A stretch of DNA of 64,000 bases from Marinomonas transparens (GTDB lineage: Bacteria; Pseudomonadota; Gammaproteobacteria; Pseudomonadales; Marinomonadaceae). The translations under genes were made by a program, and so were the position numbers. The stretch is from NCBI RefSeq assembly GCF_016463975.1, contig NZ_JAEMNX010000003.1, forward strand, positions 186,001 to 250,000, written 5' to 3'. The notes beneath the pieces were generated by a model. That model searched no databases and was not told the origin of the DNA. It saw nothing but the letters and a program-made list of their open reading frames with translations. Numbering within the stretch: the stretch's first letter is position 1; every line of letters begins with the position of its first letter. Shown here in pieces: positions 35,186 through 43,302 of this stretch.

Positions 35186-37341
35186 GAATACTTCTCCTTT
35201 TCATGAGTTCCGTCTTCTTGGCTGAGCGGTTTTTGCTCGTCAAATGAGCGGAAGTATTTAAATTCCTTGGTCAGTGGGTACGTCTTCATCCAGACTTGAT
35301 GCTGGGAAGCCCCGTCTTGATTGTGTTGGCATTCCTGATACAGCGCAAAGCGTCCCGCAGGTGATAAGCTTTCGTACTGGTTCACTGGCGGCTGAAGCGC
35401 TGTTTTTTGCGCTATGGCTTGCGGCTGAAAAACCGCTTGATCAAGCTGAGCGAACAGATCCGAGCGGTTTTGCTCAATCGCACCTGGTCGATCAAACACC
35501 CCGTTCCCTCTTCGCTCCGCTTCGATCTCATCGACTCGTTTCATGGCGCGATTGAGCCGCCCTTGAGCACGTTTCTCACGGGCTTGGTTGAGTACAGAAT
35601 CGGGGTAATATTTGCTTTCGTTGGCGTTCCAGTCTGCATGAGCAATGAGCTCACCCGTGATCATGTCAAACACCCACACTCGATTCGGATCATGAATGTC
35701 GTAGGCCACATGCACATTGAGGCCGTGGAACTCTTCCAACTCAGGGGAGAAATAACGGTTGTTAAATAGACGGACTTCGCCGCGTACCACAGTGCGTTCT
35801 TCCCGTGGGCGGAACACATGGGCAATCTCATCATTGTTCAGAACCAAGGGTTCCCAACCAGTCGCAACCTTATCCATCCAGACTTCCAATGGCGTCTGGT
35901 GGCGCTTGGTACCTTGGTCATCGATCTTCGGCAAGCTGTTGTGGGGACGCTTGTTGTACCACTCGATCCGCCCATCCACCCATGCCATAAAATCGCTCCA
36001 ACTGAGCGTGCTGATCGGGCCATCGCTCTGCGCGCCTTGGCGAGAAGCTTTGAAATTGGCGAGACGGGCTTGGCGATCCATGTCCTTACCCACGTAATTC
36101 GGCAGCGTTTTCGCACCGGCAACCCACAGGGTTTGATGCACACGTTCAATCACGCCACGGGCTTTCGAGTTATAGGGAATCGAGTGGGTCATTTCCGAGC
36201 CAAGACGCGCCAAAATGCCCTTCGCTTCGTCCTTCAGCATGTGGTTCACATAACCGGAACCGTTATCCACATAAATCAGTGCCGGTACGCCACATTTGCA
36301 GGCGTCCATCAAGGCATCCAATACCGCCATGCCAGACTCAGCCAGCGTCACCGATACCCCAACCACTCGACGGGTGGCAATATCAATAAAGGTCGTAATT
36401 TCAGGACGAAATGGACGACCATGTAACGGATGAGAGACTTCCCCATCGAAGGTATGACCATCGGCACTGTAAATATCGCAGGGCAATAAATGGTCAAAAC
36501 GACGGCGAGTAAAGGGGCGAATATTGACCAGATCGTGACTGCCCATGCGGCCTTTTTCACGCTCCACCTTACCCAACTTATCCATGGCACGACGCACCGC
36601 ATAAATGCTTGGACAAGGCCCATCGCCGAACCAATTTTCGCGGAATAACTCATAGGCACCATTTAAGCTCGGCTTTTCTGGCACGTTGTAATACTGACGA
36701 AAAGCCGCCAGCCATTTTGGTAATGGCGCTTTTTCCCGTTGCTTGGGGATCAAATCACCCTGCTGCTTCAGCTCAGAAAACCAGCGCATAATACTGCGCT
36801 TGCTGGGATAACAATGGCGCGCAGCGACATCATCACACGAATGTGCGATCTGACGTTGACCATGACCACGAGGGTCCACAGACGCCATCAAGGCTTTTTC
36901 TAATACAGGATTCGTTTGCGCCAAGCTGCCCAACTGGGCTTGCGTCAAAATAGTCGCGATGGCGCTTTCTTGGCTAATGCCTTCCTCTACCATGGCTTGA
37001 ATCGCCCGCAACACCATGGCACGGCTGCTCGCCGTATCTCGCTGACGCTGGGTGGTTTTTGCCTTACTCGCAGGCAAAGTTAATAGGTTATTGCCCTGCA
37101 AACTGGTGGCTCGTAGGGTCATTTTTTTCAATACCGCAAGGCGATGCTGTTCTTGCAACACCTCGCGAGCTTGCTTGGATAAATTCGAAATATGGAATTC
37201 ATAGCTCACACCACCATTAGATGAGGTCGCCTGACATTCCCAATGATGTAATTTGGCGTGGCGCAGCACACCACTCTTGCTCTCTGGCAAACCGGGCAAA
37301 CGCTGCTCGCTGATCTCTTTTGCTGTTAACCACTGTTTCAT
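35182..37341 (-). CDS. MuA-type DDE transposase
   Basis: A 719-residue Mu transposase. The N-terminus (MKQWLTAKEI, residues 1-60) is the Mu DNA-binding domain. The catalytic core has candidate DDE residues Asp294 (YSADGHTFDG), Asp359 (YVDNGSGYV) and Glu399 (ARGVIERVHQ), followed by the beta-barrel (RTVVRGEVRLFNNRYFSPEL) and the C-terminal MuB/ClpX-contact region. The gene is uninterrupted and full length. It is the main evidence that the element is a transposable Mu relative. Confidence 0.93.
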   Translation of the reverse strand: MKQWLTAKEISEQRLPGLPESKSGVLRHAKLHHWECQATSSNGGVSYEFHISNLSKQAREVLQEQHRLAVLKKMTLRATSLQGNNLLTLPASKAKTTQRQRDTASSRAMVLRAIQAMVEEGISQESAIATILTQAQLGSLAQTNPVLEKALMASVDPRGHGQRQIAHSCDDVAARHCYPSKRSIMRWFSELKQQGDLIPKQREKAPLPKWLAAFRQYYNVPEKPSLNGAYELFRENWFGDGPCPSIYAVRRAMDKLGKVEREKGRMGSHDLVNIRPFTRRRFDHLLPCDIYSADGHTFDGEVSHPLHGRPFRPEITTFIDIATRRVVGVSVTLAESGMAVLDALMDACKCGVPALIYVDNGSGYVNHMLKDEAKGILARLGSEMTHSIPYNSKARGVIERVHQTLWVAGAKTLPNYVGKDMDRQARLANFKASRQGAQSDGPISTLSWSDFMAWVDGRIEWYNKRPHNSLPKIDDQGTKRHQTPLEVWMDKVATGWEPLVLNNDEIAHVFRPREERTVVRGEVRLFNNRYFSPELEEFHGLNVHVAYDIHDPNRVWVFDMITGELIAHADWNANESKYYPDSVLNQAREKRAQGRLNRAMKRVDEIEAERRGNGVFDRPGAIEQNRSDLFAQLDQAVFQPQAIAQKTALQPPVNQYESLSPAGRFALYQECQHNQDGASQHQVWMKTYPLTKEFKYFRSFDEQKPLSQEDGTHEKEKYS

Positions 37342-37435
37342 TTGGCTCTCCGGCCCTAAATTTTGGGCGCACGTTTCCTAGGGCGATGCCTTAGAATCGC
37401 CTATCTATTTGATTTTTATGAAATTGGTGTTGTCT

Positions 37436-37528
37436 CTAACGCGAGTGTCGGTACACTGAAATCTTCGTCATGGTGTTTCCTTTACCTTGTTTTCCATTCA
37501 AGCGAATCACTGATTTCGTTGTATTCAT
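37436..37528 (-). CDS. Possible 30-residue ORF upstream of the transposase
   Basis: In the 242-bp gap between Ner and MuA a frame MNTTKSVIRLNGKQGKG to RHSR is open. It has no clear ribosome site and no known relative, so it may be chance. Confidence 0.2.
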   Translation of the reverse strand: MNTTKSVIRLNGKQGKGNTMTKISVYRHSR

Positions 37529-37583
37529 TTTGTAATTCGCCGACTTGTTGTTAAACAATAGGCTGACTAAACTAAGTAAACAG

Positions 37584-37868
37584 TTACTTCTTTAGGTGCG
37601 TTAAGCTAATAGATGTTTTAAAATCAACCACAGACTTTTGGTATCTGGATGGCCATATCTCACTGGGATGTGACTCCAAAAATGCCGCGATGATTCGCTC
37701 CACTTTTGGATACGACATATTAAAGACATTATAGAGCGCCGCAGGACTTTCATAGCCATGCTGACGCCCCAGTTCCGCAAGGGTAGTTCCCTTCTTTCGA
37801 ATAGCGGCCATGATGTCTTGGCGATGCCAGTCAGATAGTGTTGTTGAGTGAGTGCTTTGCTTGCTCAT
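37584..37868 (-). CDS. ner: Ner-like DNA-binding regulator
   Basis: A 94-residue Ner/SfsB (Nlp) family protein with the typical WHRQDIMAAIRKKGTTLAEL helix, a turn, then YNVFNMSYPKVERIIAAFLESHPSEIWPSRY. In Mu, Ner represses early transcription and the repressor gene. It is divergent to the repressor, across a 193-bp operator region. Confidence 0.9.
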   Translation of the reverse strand: MSKQSTHSTTLSDWHRQDIMAAIRKKGTTLAELGRQHGYESPAALYNVFNMSYPKVERIIAAFLESHPSEIWPSRYQKSVVDFKTSISLTHLKK

Positions 37869-37930
37869 TTTTTTGGCTTCCTTCTATGCAGTTTTATAGA
37901 GCGTCCGTATTTAGTGGCTCTGTTCATGAT

Positions 37931-38061
37931 TTGCCTTTAATAAGATAGCACAAACATACGACCAATCAACACATTTGTGCGGTCGCACCCCAAAATAATT
38001 CGTATTAGCGTGCGTTTATTTTGGTAAATAGATATAAATCAGATACTTGCGAGCGATCTAA
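37931..38061. promoter_or_regulatory. Operator region between Ner and repressor
   Basis: AT-rich divergent promoter region with repeats GCACAAA...TTTGTGC (37951-37980) and paired ACGACC/GGTCGC. These are likely repressor and Ner sites; individual promoters were not assigned. Confidence 0.5.
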
Positions 38062-38766
38062 ATGAACGAAAAAATGCAAAACAACGAGTCACACCCGATC
38101 GAATCAGGGTATAACTCGTTTAAAGATCGTATAAATGTGCTTTCTGAGAAGGTGGGCGGCATGAGCGCCCTCGCACGTTTATCAGGTGTGTCTGAGTCTG
38201 TGGTACGAAAATGGAAACAAGGCGACTCGGAACCAACCGTTTCTCGACTACTCGCCCTAGCGCAAGCTGGCGGCGTATCGGTAAACTGGTTAGTCACTGG
38301 GGAAAGCTCGGAGAACACGGAAAGTCAGCCAAAAGACGACGACATCACCCGAGAGTTTGCCATGATCCCCGGCTATAAGGTTCAAGTGTCCGCGGGACCA
38401 GGTATGGCGCCCCATGACGAAGAACCCACGCGCTACCTAGCTTTTCGTCATAAATGGCTGAAATACCGTAACCTCAACGAAAGCGACCTCGTCCTTGTCT
38501 TCACCCGTGGCGACAGCATGGAACCAACCATCAGCGACAACGACACCCTGATGATAGACACCAGCCAGAGGGACATGATCGACGGCAGCATCTACGTTAT
38601 CCGCACCGACAACCACCTAGTGGTAAAACGCGTGCAGAAGCTGATAAACAAAGGACTACTGCTGCTAAGCGACAACAAGGAATACAAGGAACAAGCCATC
38701 GAACCGAACGAAGCCGACGACCTAGAAGTCATCGGCCGCGTGGTGTGGATAGGTAAAGATGTCTAA
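38062..38766 (+). CDS. S24-type phage repressor
   Basis: A 234-residue CI/LexA-like repressor: an HTH near residues 33-60 (MSALARLSGVSESVVRKWK), then a peptidase S24 domain with Ser152 (RGDSMEPT) and Lys189 (LVVKRVQ), and an AGPG cleavage-type site near 111-114. The self-cleavage residues are intact, so induction by the SOS response is plausible. Mu itself uses a different repressor type; this S24 type occurs in many Mu-like prophages. It is divergent from Ner. Confidence 0.9.
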   Translation: MNEKMQNNESHPIESGYNSFKDRINVLSEKVGGMSALARLSGVSESVVRKWKQGDSEPTVSRLLALAQAGGVSVNWLVTGESSENTESQPKDDDITREFAMIPGYKVQVSAGPGMAPHDEEPTRYLAFRHKWLKYRNLNESDLVLVFTRGDSMEPTISDNDTLMIDTSQRDMIDGSIYVIRTDNHLVVKRVQKLINKGLLLLSDNKEYKEQAIEPNEADDLEVIGRVVWIGKDV

Positions 38767-39123
38767 GAAATATAAAAGAAAAAAGCAGCGTTAGAAAAAC
38801 CATTCGTGGTGACAAAAAAAACGCCCAACCAACAAAAAAGCGCCTCACCTAAGTGACGCGCTTTTTTTAATACCCCATTCATCGACTAAAGCCAACGCTC
38901 CCACGCCATCAGCCTTCAAGGCACTTCTTTCTCATAATAGAACATCAAGTATCCATGTATTAACAATGACAAATAGAAAGGTAAGTGACATGGGCTTAGT
39001 TGCCTACGGAGCTGGGCTAAGTTCTTTTCCCTTTCTTCAAGGGGAAAGCGGAGAATGGGGTTATCTCTTTGTTTTATATAATATTTATCGCCTACAAAAC
39101 AAAGCGTTCAAATGATCAAAGAA
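38767..39123. other. Left end of the Mu-like element and flanking spacer
   Basis: About 357 bp without genes, made up of a CTAACGCTG-like block (38780-38795, - strand), a terminator hairpin at 38833-38868, then chromosomal DNA leading to the permease. The left phage end should lie here, but no TG...CA end with a matching 5-bp repeat was found. Confidence 0.4.
38833..38868 (+). terminator. Terminator downstream of repressor
   Basis: AAAAAAGCGC...GCGCTTTTTT with a CAC/GTG inner pair. It shares the AAAAAGCGCCTCA start with the fibre-array terminators. Confidence 0.7.
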
Positions 39124-40104
39124 CTACCCAATAAACAAGTTAAAAGCAAAGCCCCCAATCACCGCCATGCTGAAAATCACCATTAAGAAAGCCAGCATAA
39201 GCGGCCAGTGAAATAACCTTTTAAGCAAGATCATTTCAGGTAGGCTCGCGCCGCCGCTACCGATAACCAGCGCAATGATAGCGCCTATACTCACGCCTTT
39301 GGCGATAAAAGAAGCGACTAATGGAAGCAATGCCGTTACCCTAATATAGAGCGGTATACCGATCAACGCGGCTGTTGGAACCGCGGCTGGGTTGTCGGCA
39401 CTGGCGACGTCAGCAAAGAAGTCGGCAGGGACAAAGCCATGCACGAAAGCACCAATCAACATGGCAATGAACATGTAAGGGAACATGGAACGAAAGAGCG
39501 ACCAGCACTCTTGCCAAGCTTCGCTCCATATTGTCGGTTCTTGTTTTTCAACACTGCCACAACAGGAGGTTTCTTGGCTTGCATCACAGACTGTGCCGCA
39601 CCCTGACGCCTTGGTCTCCAACATTTCCTGTTTGATATAACGATCAAAACCAAAGCGCTGTAATAAAACGCCCGCAATGATTGATGTGGTTAAGGCAAAC
39701 CCTGCATACCAGATGGTTACCTGTAAGCCCAATACGGGAATAAATAGCGCAATCACAATCGGGTTTAGCAATGGCGATGTGAATAAAAAGGTCATGGTGG
39801 TGCCAAATCCCGCACGCGCTTTTAATAACCCAATCAGCATGGGAATCGTTGAACAGCTACAAAATGGCGTGATGGCACCAAGACCTGCCGCCGTTAGATA
39901 GCCTCGCCCTTTGCGTCCTCCTAACAGCTTTTGAATTTTTTCAGCCGGTAATTTTTGGTTTATTAGCGCCACGCCATAGCTAATGACGATGAAAAGCAGC
40001 GTCAGCTCAATAAACAGCTTCATAAACATTTCAGCGCTGCTGATTAACATCGACTGGATTTCAGGACTCTCAATTAAGCCTTCCAAGTATGCATACATAT
40101 CCAA
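39124..40104 (-). CDS. PF03773 permease (ArsP-like / SO_0444 type)
   Basis: A 326-residue inner-membrane permease with about 8 transmembrane helices. It has the characteristic PFCSCSTIPMLIGLL near residue 81 and a loop rich in Cys (SGCGTVCDASQETSCCGS) near 170-185, which may bind metal or metalloid. Relatives export organoarsenicals, arsenite or heavy metals; the substrate here is not certain. A divergent ArsR gene lies 106 bp away, consistent with metal-controlled expression. Confidence 0.82.
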   Translation of the reverse strand: MDMYAYLEGLIESPEIQSMLISSAEMFMKLFIELTLLFIVISYGVALINQKLPAEKIQKLLGGRKGRGYLTAAGLGAITPFCSCSTIPMLIGLLKARAGFGTTMTFLFTSPLLNPIVIALFIPVLGLQVTIWYAGFALTTSIIAGVLLQRFGFDRYIKQEMLETKASGCGTVCDASQETSCCGSVEKQEPTIWSEAWQECWSLFRSMFPYMFIAMLIGAFVHGFVPADFFADVASADNPAAVPTAALIGIPLYIRVTALLPLVASFIAKGVSIGAIIALVIGSGGASLPEMILLKRLFHWPLMLAFLMVIFSMAVIGGFAFNLFIG

Positions 40105-40111
40105 ATCCTTA

Positions 40112-40190
40112 CTATATTTCTAATATTATGGAAATATAATGCTGGCCATTGTTTGTTGTGTCAATATATTTCTAGTAATATGGAATTATT
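40112..40190. promoter_or_regulatory. Divergent promoter with two ArsR-type operators
   Basis: Two similar half-palindromic boxes, TATTTCTAATATTATGGAAA near 40115 and TATTTCTAGTAATATGGAAT near 40168, lie about 53 bp apart between the permease and ArsR genes. They are likely ArsR binding sites for both directions. Confidence 0.5.
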
Positions 40191-40210
40191 CAATATTGAG
40201 GCGAGAGACC

Positions 40211-40501
40211 ATGGAAATTGAAATAGCGGCAAAACGCCTAGCAGAATTAGGACATTCAACGCGTTTAAAGATTTTTCGTTATCTGGTACGAGGGGGAAAA
40301 CAAGGGGTGCCAGTGGGGGAAATTCAAGCGGCATTAGGCGTTCCGGGGTCAACCTTATCCCATCACATCACACGCCTTGTATCGGTAGGCTTAGTGATGC
40401 AAAAACGAGATGGGCGAACACTCTACTGCGTGCCTCAGTATAAGGAATTAGATGGTCTTATTGCTTTCCTTAAAGAGGAATGCTGCATCAATGAATGCTG
40501 A
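40211..40501 (+). CDS. ArsR-family regulator
   Basis: A 96-residue ArsR/SmtB repressor (start ATG 40211). The winged HTH is VGEIQAALGVPGSTLSHHITRLV, residues 35-58; the wing ends YCVPQYKELDGL. A Cys-Cys pair in EECCINEC at the C-terminus may be the metalloid sensor. It probably represses the divergent permease until arsenic or a similar ligand binds. Confidence 0.88.
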   Translation: MEIEIAAKRLAELGHSTRLKIFRYLVRGGKQGVPVGEIQAALGVPGSTLSHHITRLVSVGLVMQKRDGRTLYCVPQYKELDGLIAFLKEECCINEC

Positions 40502-40552
40502 TTTCTTTGGTGTTACCAGTAACGAACTAAACCGTCCGATCTTCTGAGGAAG

Positions 40553-40600
40553 AATAAAAAAGCCCCTAGAAGTTAGCGTTAACTAACTATCTAGAGGCTT
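40553..40600 (-). terminator. Copy of the tRNA terminator at the left end of the island
   Basis: The same hairpin as at 51711-51758 (AGCCCCTAGA/TCTAGAGGCT with an AGTTAG/CTAACT inner stem). It is part of the left direct repeat of the integrated element. Confidence 0.7.
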
Positions 40601-40654
40601 ATTTTATATGGTGGGCCTGCCCCGACTTGAACGGGGGACCTGCCGATTATGAGT
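40553..40654 (-). repeat. Left direct repeat (att) of the island
   Basis: It nearly matches 51711-51811: the 48-base terminator portion is identical, the short spacer differs, and the 46-base tRNA 3' portion (40609-40654) is identical. The tRNA sequence stops in the anticodon loop, so this is a tRNA fragment and not a gene. Confidence 0.88.
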
Positions 40655-40817
40655 TTTAATCCCTATTACTTTATGTAGCTTTATACAGATTGATAAAAAT
40701 ATATTTATCTATATATATCATATACTTAATTTTAAAACACCTTAATTCAGCTTTACTTAACTATACCTATATTGATAGATTATGTAGCACATTTGTAGCA
40801 CGTAATTTAGGTATCAC
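40655..40817 (+). other. AT-rich spacer upstream of the integrase
   Basis: No gene; very AT-rich (runs such as ATATATTTATCTATATATATC near 40700). It presumably carries integrase arm sites and promoter. Confidence 0.4.
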
Positions 40818-42026
40818 ATGAAACTGAAGTTCACTAAAGAGATCATTGCCGCCATAGAACCGTCAGATAAAAGACAACGTATTCAAGATGCTAAGGTCGA
40901 TGGTTTAGTAATAGAAGTGCTTCCTTCTGGTAGGAAATCGTTTCGTGTCTACAAACGACTCAAAGGACAAACCTCTCCTGTAAGCATTACATTAGGTCAA
41001 TTCCCTTTTTTAACCATTGAGAACGCTCGAAAAAAAGCACTAGAGGAATTATCTAAGCTTGCACATGGCATCAACCCAAATGAACAAGCCAAAGCCGATG
41101 CAAAGTCAAAAATTACATTAATAGAAGTTTATGATGACTACATATCACAAAAGGAGCTGTCTGAGTCGAGCTTACGAGGCTATAACCAAATAATGCGATC
41201 CTATCTTGCTGACTGGCATAAATCAGCTCTTGCAGACATTACAGAGAGCATGATCAAAGAAAAACACGCGAGTCTCTCATGCACTAGTCGAGCGCAAGCC
41301 GACTATTGCATGAGAGTACTCAGAGCTTTGTACAACTTTGCTCAATTTGAATATAAAAACGCCCAAGACAAACCTATCTTTCTCTATAACCCCGTTCAGA
41401 TACTAAGCCATAAAAGACAATGGAATCACGTACCACGTAAGCAAACACGCCTAACAAGGTCTGAAATTCCTAAATTATTGAGCGGCTTGAACACTATTCG
41501 TAAAACAGCAGATACATTTTTATTTGCGGTCTGTGACTTTGTTGAAATAGCTCTATTCACAGGATTAAGAAAATCTGAGTTACTGAACTTGAAATGGGAA
41601 CAAGTAAGTCTAGAAGAGAGAACTTTTCGAATTTTAGAAACGAAAAATGGGGATAATTTAGAGCTACCAATGGCAGATCATTTAAATTCTATTTTTGAGA
41701 GACGTAAGGAAATGACCAGTAATGGGTATGTTTTTCAAGCTGAAAACGACTATGGATATGTTCGAGAGCCCAAAAAATCAATACAGAAAATTATAGATGA
41801 AACAGGAATTAACTTTACACTTCATGACCTTAGAAGAACATTTACAAGCTCGGCTGAAATGTTAAGGATAGGAACTTACACTATTAAAAGATTACTTAAT
41901 CACAAAACTCAAAGAAACGATGTTACTGCAGGCTACACCATCTTAACCTCAGAAGAATTGAGAATACCATCTCAGGAAATTGAAAATCATTTACTCAAAT
42001 TAAAAGAAAATCAGCCTAAAAATTGA
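40818..42026 (+). CDS. int: Tyrosine site-specific integrase
   Basis: A 402-residue integrase with an N-terminal DUF4102-type arm-binding domain (residues 1-90), a SAM-like core-binding part (about 100-190) and a catalytic domain with Arg in TGLRKSELLNL, His-x-x-Arg in HDLRRTF, a LLNHKTQ segment and Tyr in TAGYTIL. It belongs to the P4-like integrases, which commonly use tRNA genes. It lies 160 bp from the left att repeat and ends 3 bp from the convergent RT stop. Confidence 0.92.
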   Translation: MKLKFTKEIIAAIEPSDKRQRIQDAKVDGLVIEVLPSGRKSFRVYKRLKGQTSPVSITLGQFPFLTIENARKKALEELSKLAHGINPNEQAKADAKSKITLIEVYDDYISQKELSESSLRGYNQIMRSYLADWHKSALADITESMIKEKHASLSCTSRAQADYCMRVLRALYNFAQFEYKNAQDKPIFLYNPVQILSHKRQWNHVPRKQTRLTRSEIPKLLSGLNTIRKTADTFLFAVCDFVEIALFTGLRKSELLNLKWEQVSLEERTFRILETKNGDNLELPMADHLNSIFERRKEMTSNGYVFQAENDYGYVREPKKSIQKIIDETGINFTLHDLRRTFTSSAEMLRIGTYTIKRLLNHKTQRNDVTAGYTILTSEELRIPSQEIENHLLKLKENQPKN

Positions 42027-42029
42027 TTT

Positions 42030-43145
42030 TTATATTATTTTATTAATTTCTTTCTCTATAGATTTTATAATTTCACCACTTACAACTAAAAAATTATTAT
42101 CAATAGATCTATCTCTTCTGTCAAACTCATGAAATGATATCAAATATGATCTATAACCAACCAATAAATTTAAAATTTGACTTTTTTCATATTCGCTCCT
42201 GTACTTTGATATGCCTTTATTATAATAGTTAGTCTTATCAAAATCTTTTTTTGCATATTTTTTCAAAATAATTTCATACGACCACCCTTTTTCTAGAGCG
42301 TGAATAATTTTATTTATATTCTTCAATTTACTTGACGATAATCTTAGCCCTTTCCTTTCTATATACGAATCAACAACATAACCATTGACTGACAAAACCC
42401 CTTTACTCTGGATCGTCTTTGCATTATTTACCTTAAACCCACCTCTATTTAAAATATATTTAATTTCTTCATGAAATCTATTGGAAAAAAGTGTTTTATC
42501 ACTAACATTTGAAGAAAAAAGCATATCGTCAGCATATCTTGAGTACTTTATATTATGCTTTTCACAAAACTCGTGAATAACTATATCAAAACGCCTAAAA
42601 ACTATATTGGATATCAATGGAGAAGTAGAAAACCCCATTGGTAAAATCCTCCTTCCCGAGATAAATGAATCTCCATAACTCGAAGGAACATTAAGCATAA
42701 CCAGATTCAAGAAAACATCTATTATTTTCTCCTTTCTCTTCTCCTTTCCATTGTCAACGAAATATTCATCTAAAAAGTAAGATTCAAATGTTTCTTTTAT
42801 AATTTCATAAGATATAGAATGAAAAAATGATTTTAGATCAAGCCTTAAGAAGTTGTAGTTTTCTACATGCGGTGAAAAAAAATCTAAATAACTTTTACCA
42901 TTTTTATATGCCACCGAAGCTGAATTTGTTTTTATTTTACTCAAAAAACTTAAGTTTAATTTTTTTAAATATCCATCTCTTTCGGCTCTAGATACTAAAC
43001 TAAAGAATGTTTTGTTATTAAATTTTAAAGTTTTTACGTCATCAACATTGAGCATCGGCCAAGACTGCGTTAAAACAACTAGCCTAGACTGACTATCAGA
43101 GGAGAGTATATTTAATAGGTCTTTAGAGTTTAATTTTTTAAACAT
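42030..43145 (-). CDS. Retron-type reverse transcriptase
   Basis: A 371-residue RT with FLRLDLKSFFHSI (Asp103), LPMGFSTSPLISN (residues 168-180) and YSRYADD (204-207), then SVNGYVVDS where retron RTs have VTG. There is no maturase, integrase or RNase H domain. LPMGFSTSP and the short length fit retrons; DGR RTs carry a different motif with SQ. The start is taken as ATG 43145 downstream of the a2 repeat; a GTG-started frame reaches 43190 but would cover the ncRNA. It would make msDNA from the upstream ncRNA and partner the ATPase in phage defence. Confidence 0.85.
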   Translation of the reverse strand: MFKKLNSKDLLNILSSDSQSRLVVLTQSWPMLNVDDVKTLKFNNKTFFSLVSRAERDGYLKKLNLSFLSKIKTNSASVAYKNGKSYLDFFSPHVENYNFLRLDLKSFFHSISYEIIKETFESYFLDEYFVDNGKEKRKEKIIDVFLNLVMLNVPSSYGDSFISGRRILPMGFSTSPLISNIVFRRFDIVIHEFCEKHNIKYSRYADDMLFSSNVSDKTLFSNRFHEEIKYILNRGGFKVNNAKTIQSKGVLSVNGYVVDSYIERKGLRLSSSKLKNINKIIHALEKGWSYEIILKKYAKKDFDKTNYYNKGISKYRSEYEKSQILNLLVGYRSYLISFHEFDRRDRSIDNNFLVVSGEIIKSIEKEINKII

Positions 43146-43152
43146 ATGAGGG

Positions 43153-43302
43153 AAGCTTCTTCTCCGATACCATGAACAATCTTTACACACCGTGAGTTGC
43201 TAGCAACTTAAAGGCATAGTTGACAGATAGATAGTAAATTAGGGCTAGAATCGTTAAACGATCAGGTGCGAACACCCCCCACTTCTATCGAAGAAGAAGC
43301 TT
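43153..43302 (-). ncRNA. Candidate retron msr-msd RNA
   Basis: A 16-nt inverted repeat flanks this 150-nt stretch: AAGCTTCTTCTTCGAT (43287-43302, read on -) and ATCGGAGAAGAAGCTT (43153-43168), with one mismatch that would be a G-U pair. This matches a retron a1/a2 pair. Inside, in order, are GGTG-TTCG-CACC and ATCG-TTTAA-CGAT hairpins (msr-like) and the palindrome AGTTGCTAGCAACT (msd-like). a1 overlaps the end of the ATPase gene. Its position directly ahead of the RT is right. The msr/msd border and branching G were not fixed. Confidence 0.65.

Larger units (their letters stand above)
6984..38870 (-). mobile_element. Mu-like headless element (tailocin-like prophage)
   Basis: The gene order from about 38.9 kb downwards is Mu-like: divergent repressor, Ner, MuA transposase, MuB, DUF3164, Mor activator, lysis genes, DUF2730, then gp37, gp38, sheath, tube, tail chaperone, tape measure, gpN, gpP, spike, gp46, gp47, gp48 and fibres. 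The head block expected between DUF2730 (30.1 kb) and gp37 (26.5 kb) is absent: no small or large terminase, portal, gp30, protease/scaffold, major capsid or gp36. Cargo genes occupy that place. The exact ends were not resolved: no 5-bp duplication flanking TG...CA could be matched in 6.8-7.1 and 38.8-39.1 kb, so the limits are approximate. Confidence 0.85.

Noticed and set aside
6984-38870. Intact Mu-like prophage
   Set aside because: No head, portal or terminase gene could be found, so it cannot be a complete phage from what is present here.
40609-40654. Second tRNA gene
   Set aside because: Only the 3' half matches; the 5' half is absent, as expected of an att fragment.
42030-43190. Reverse transcriptase as part of a diversity-generating retroelement acting on the fibre genes
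   Set aside because: The RT has LPMGFSTSP and not the DGR-type SQ motif, it lies about 26 kb away in a different mobile element with its own att sites, and no template/variable repeat pair was seen in the fibre tips.
42030-43190. Group II intron RT
   Set aside because: No maturase (domain X) or endonuclease part follows the RT motifs and no intron domain V/VI structure was seen; the short length and upstream inverted repeat fit a retron better.
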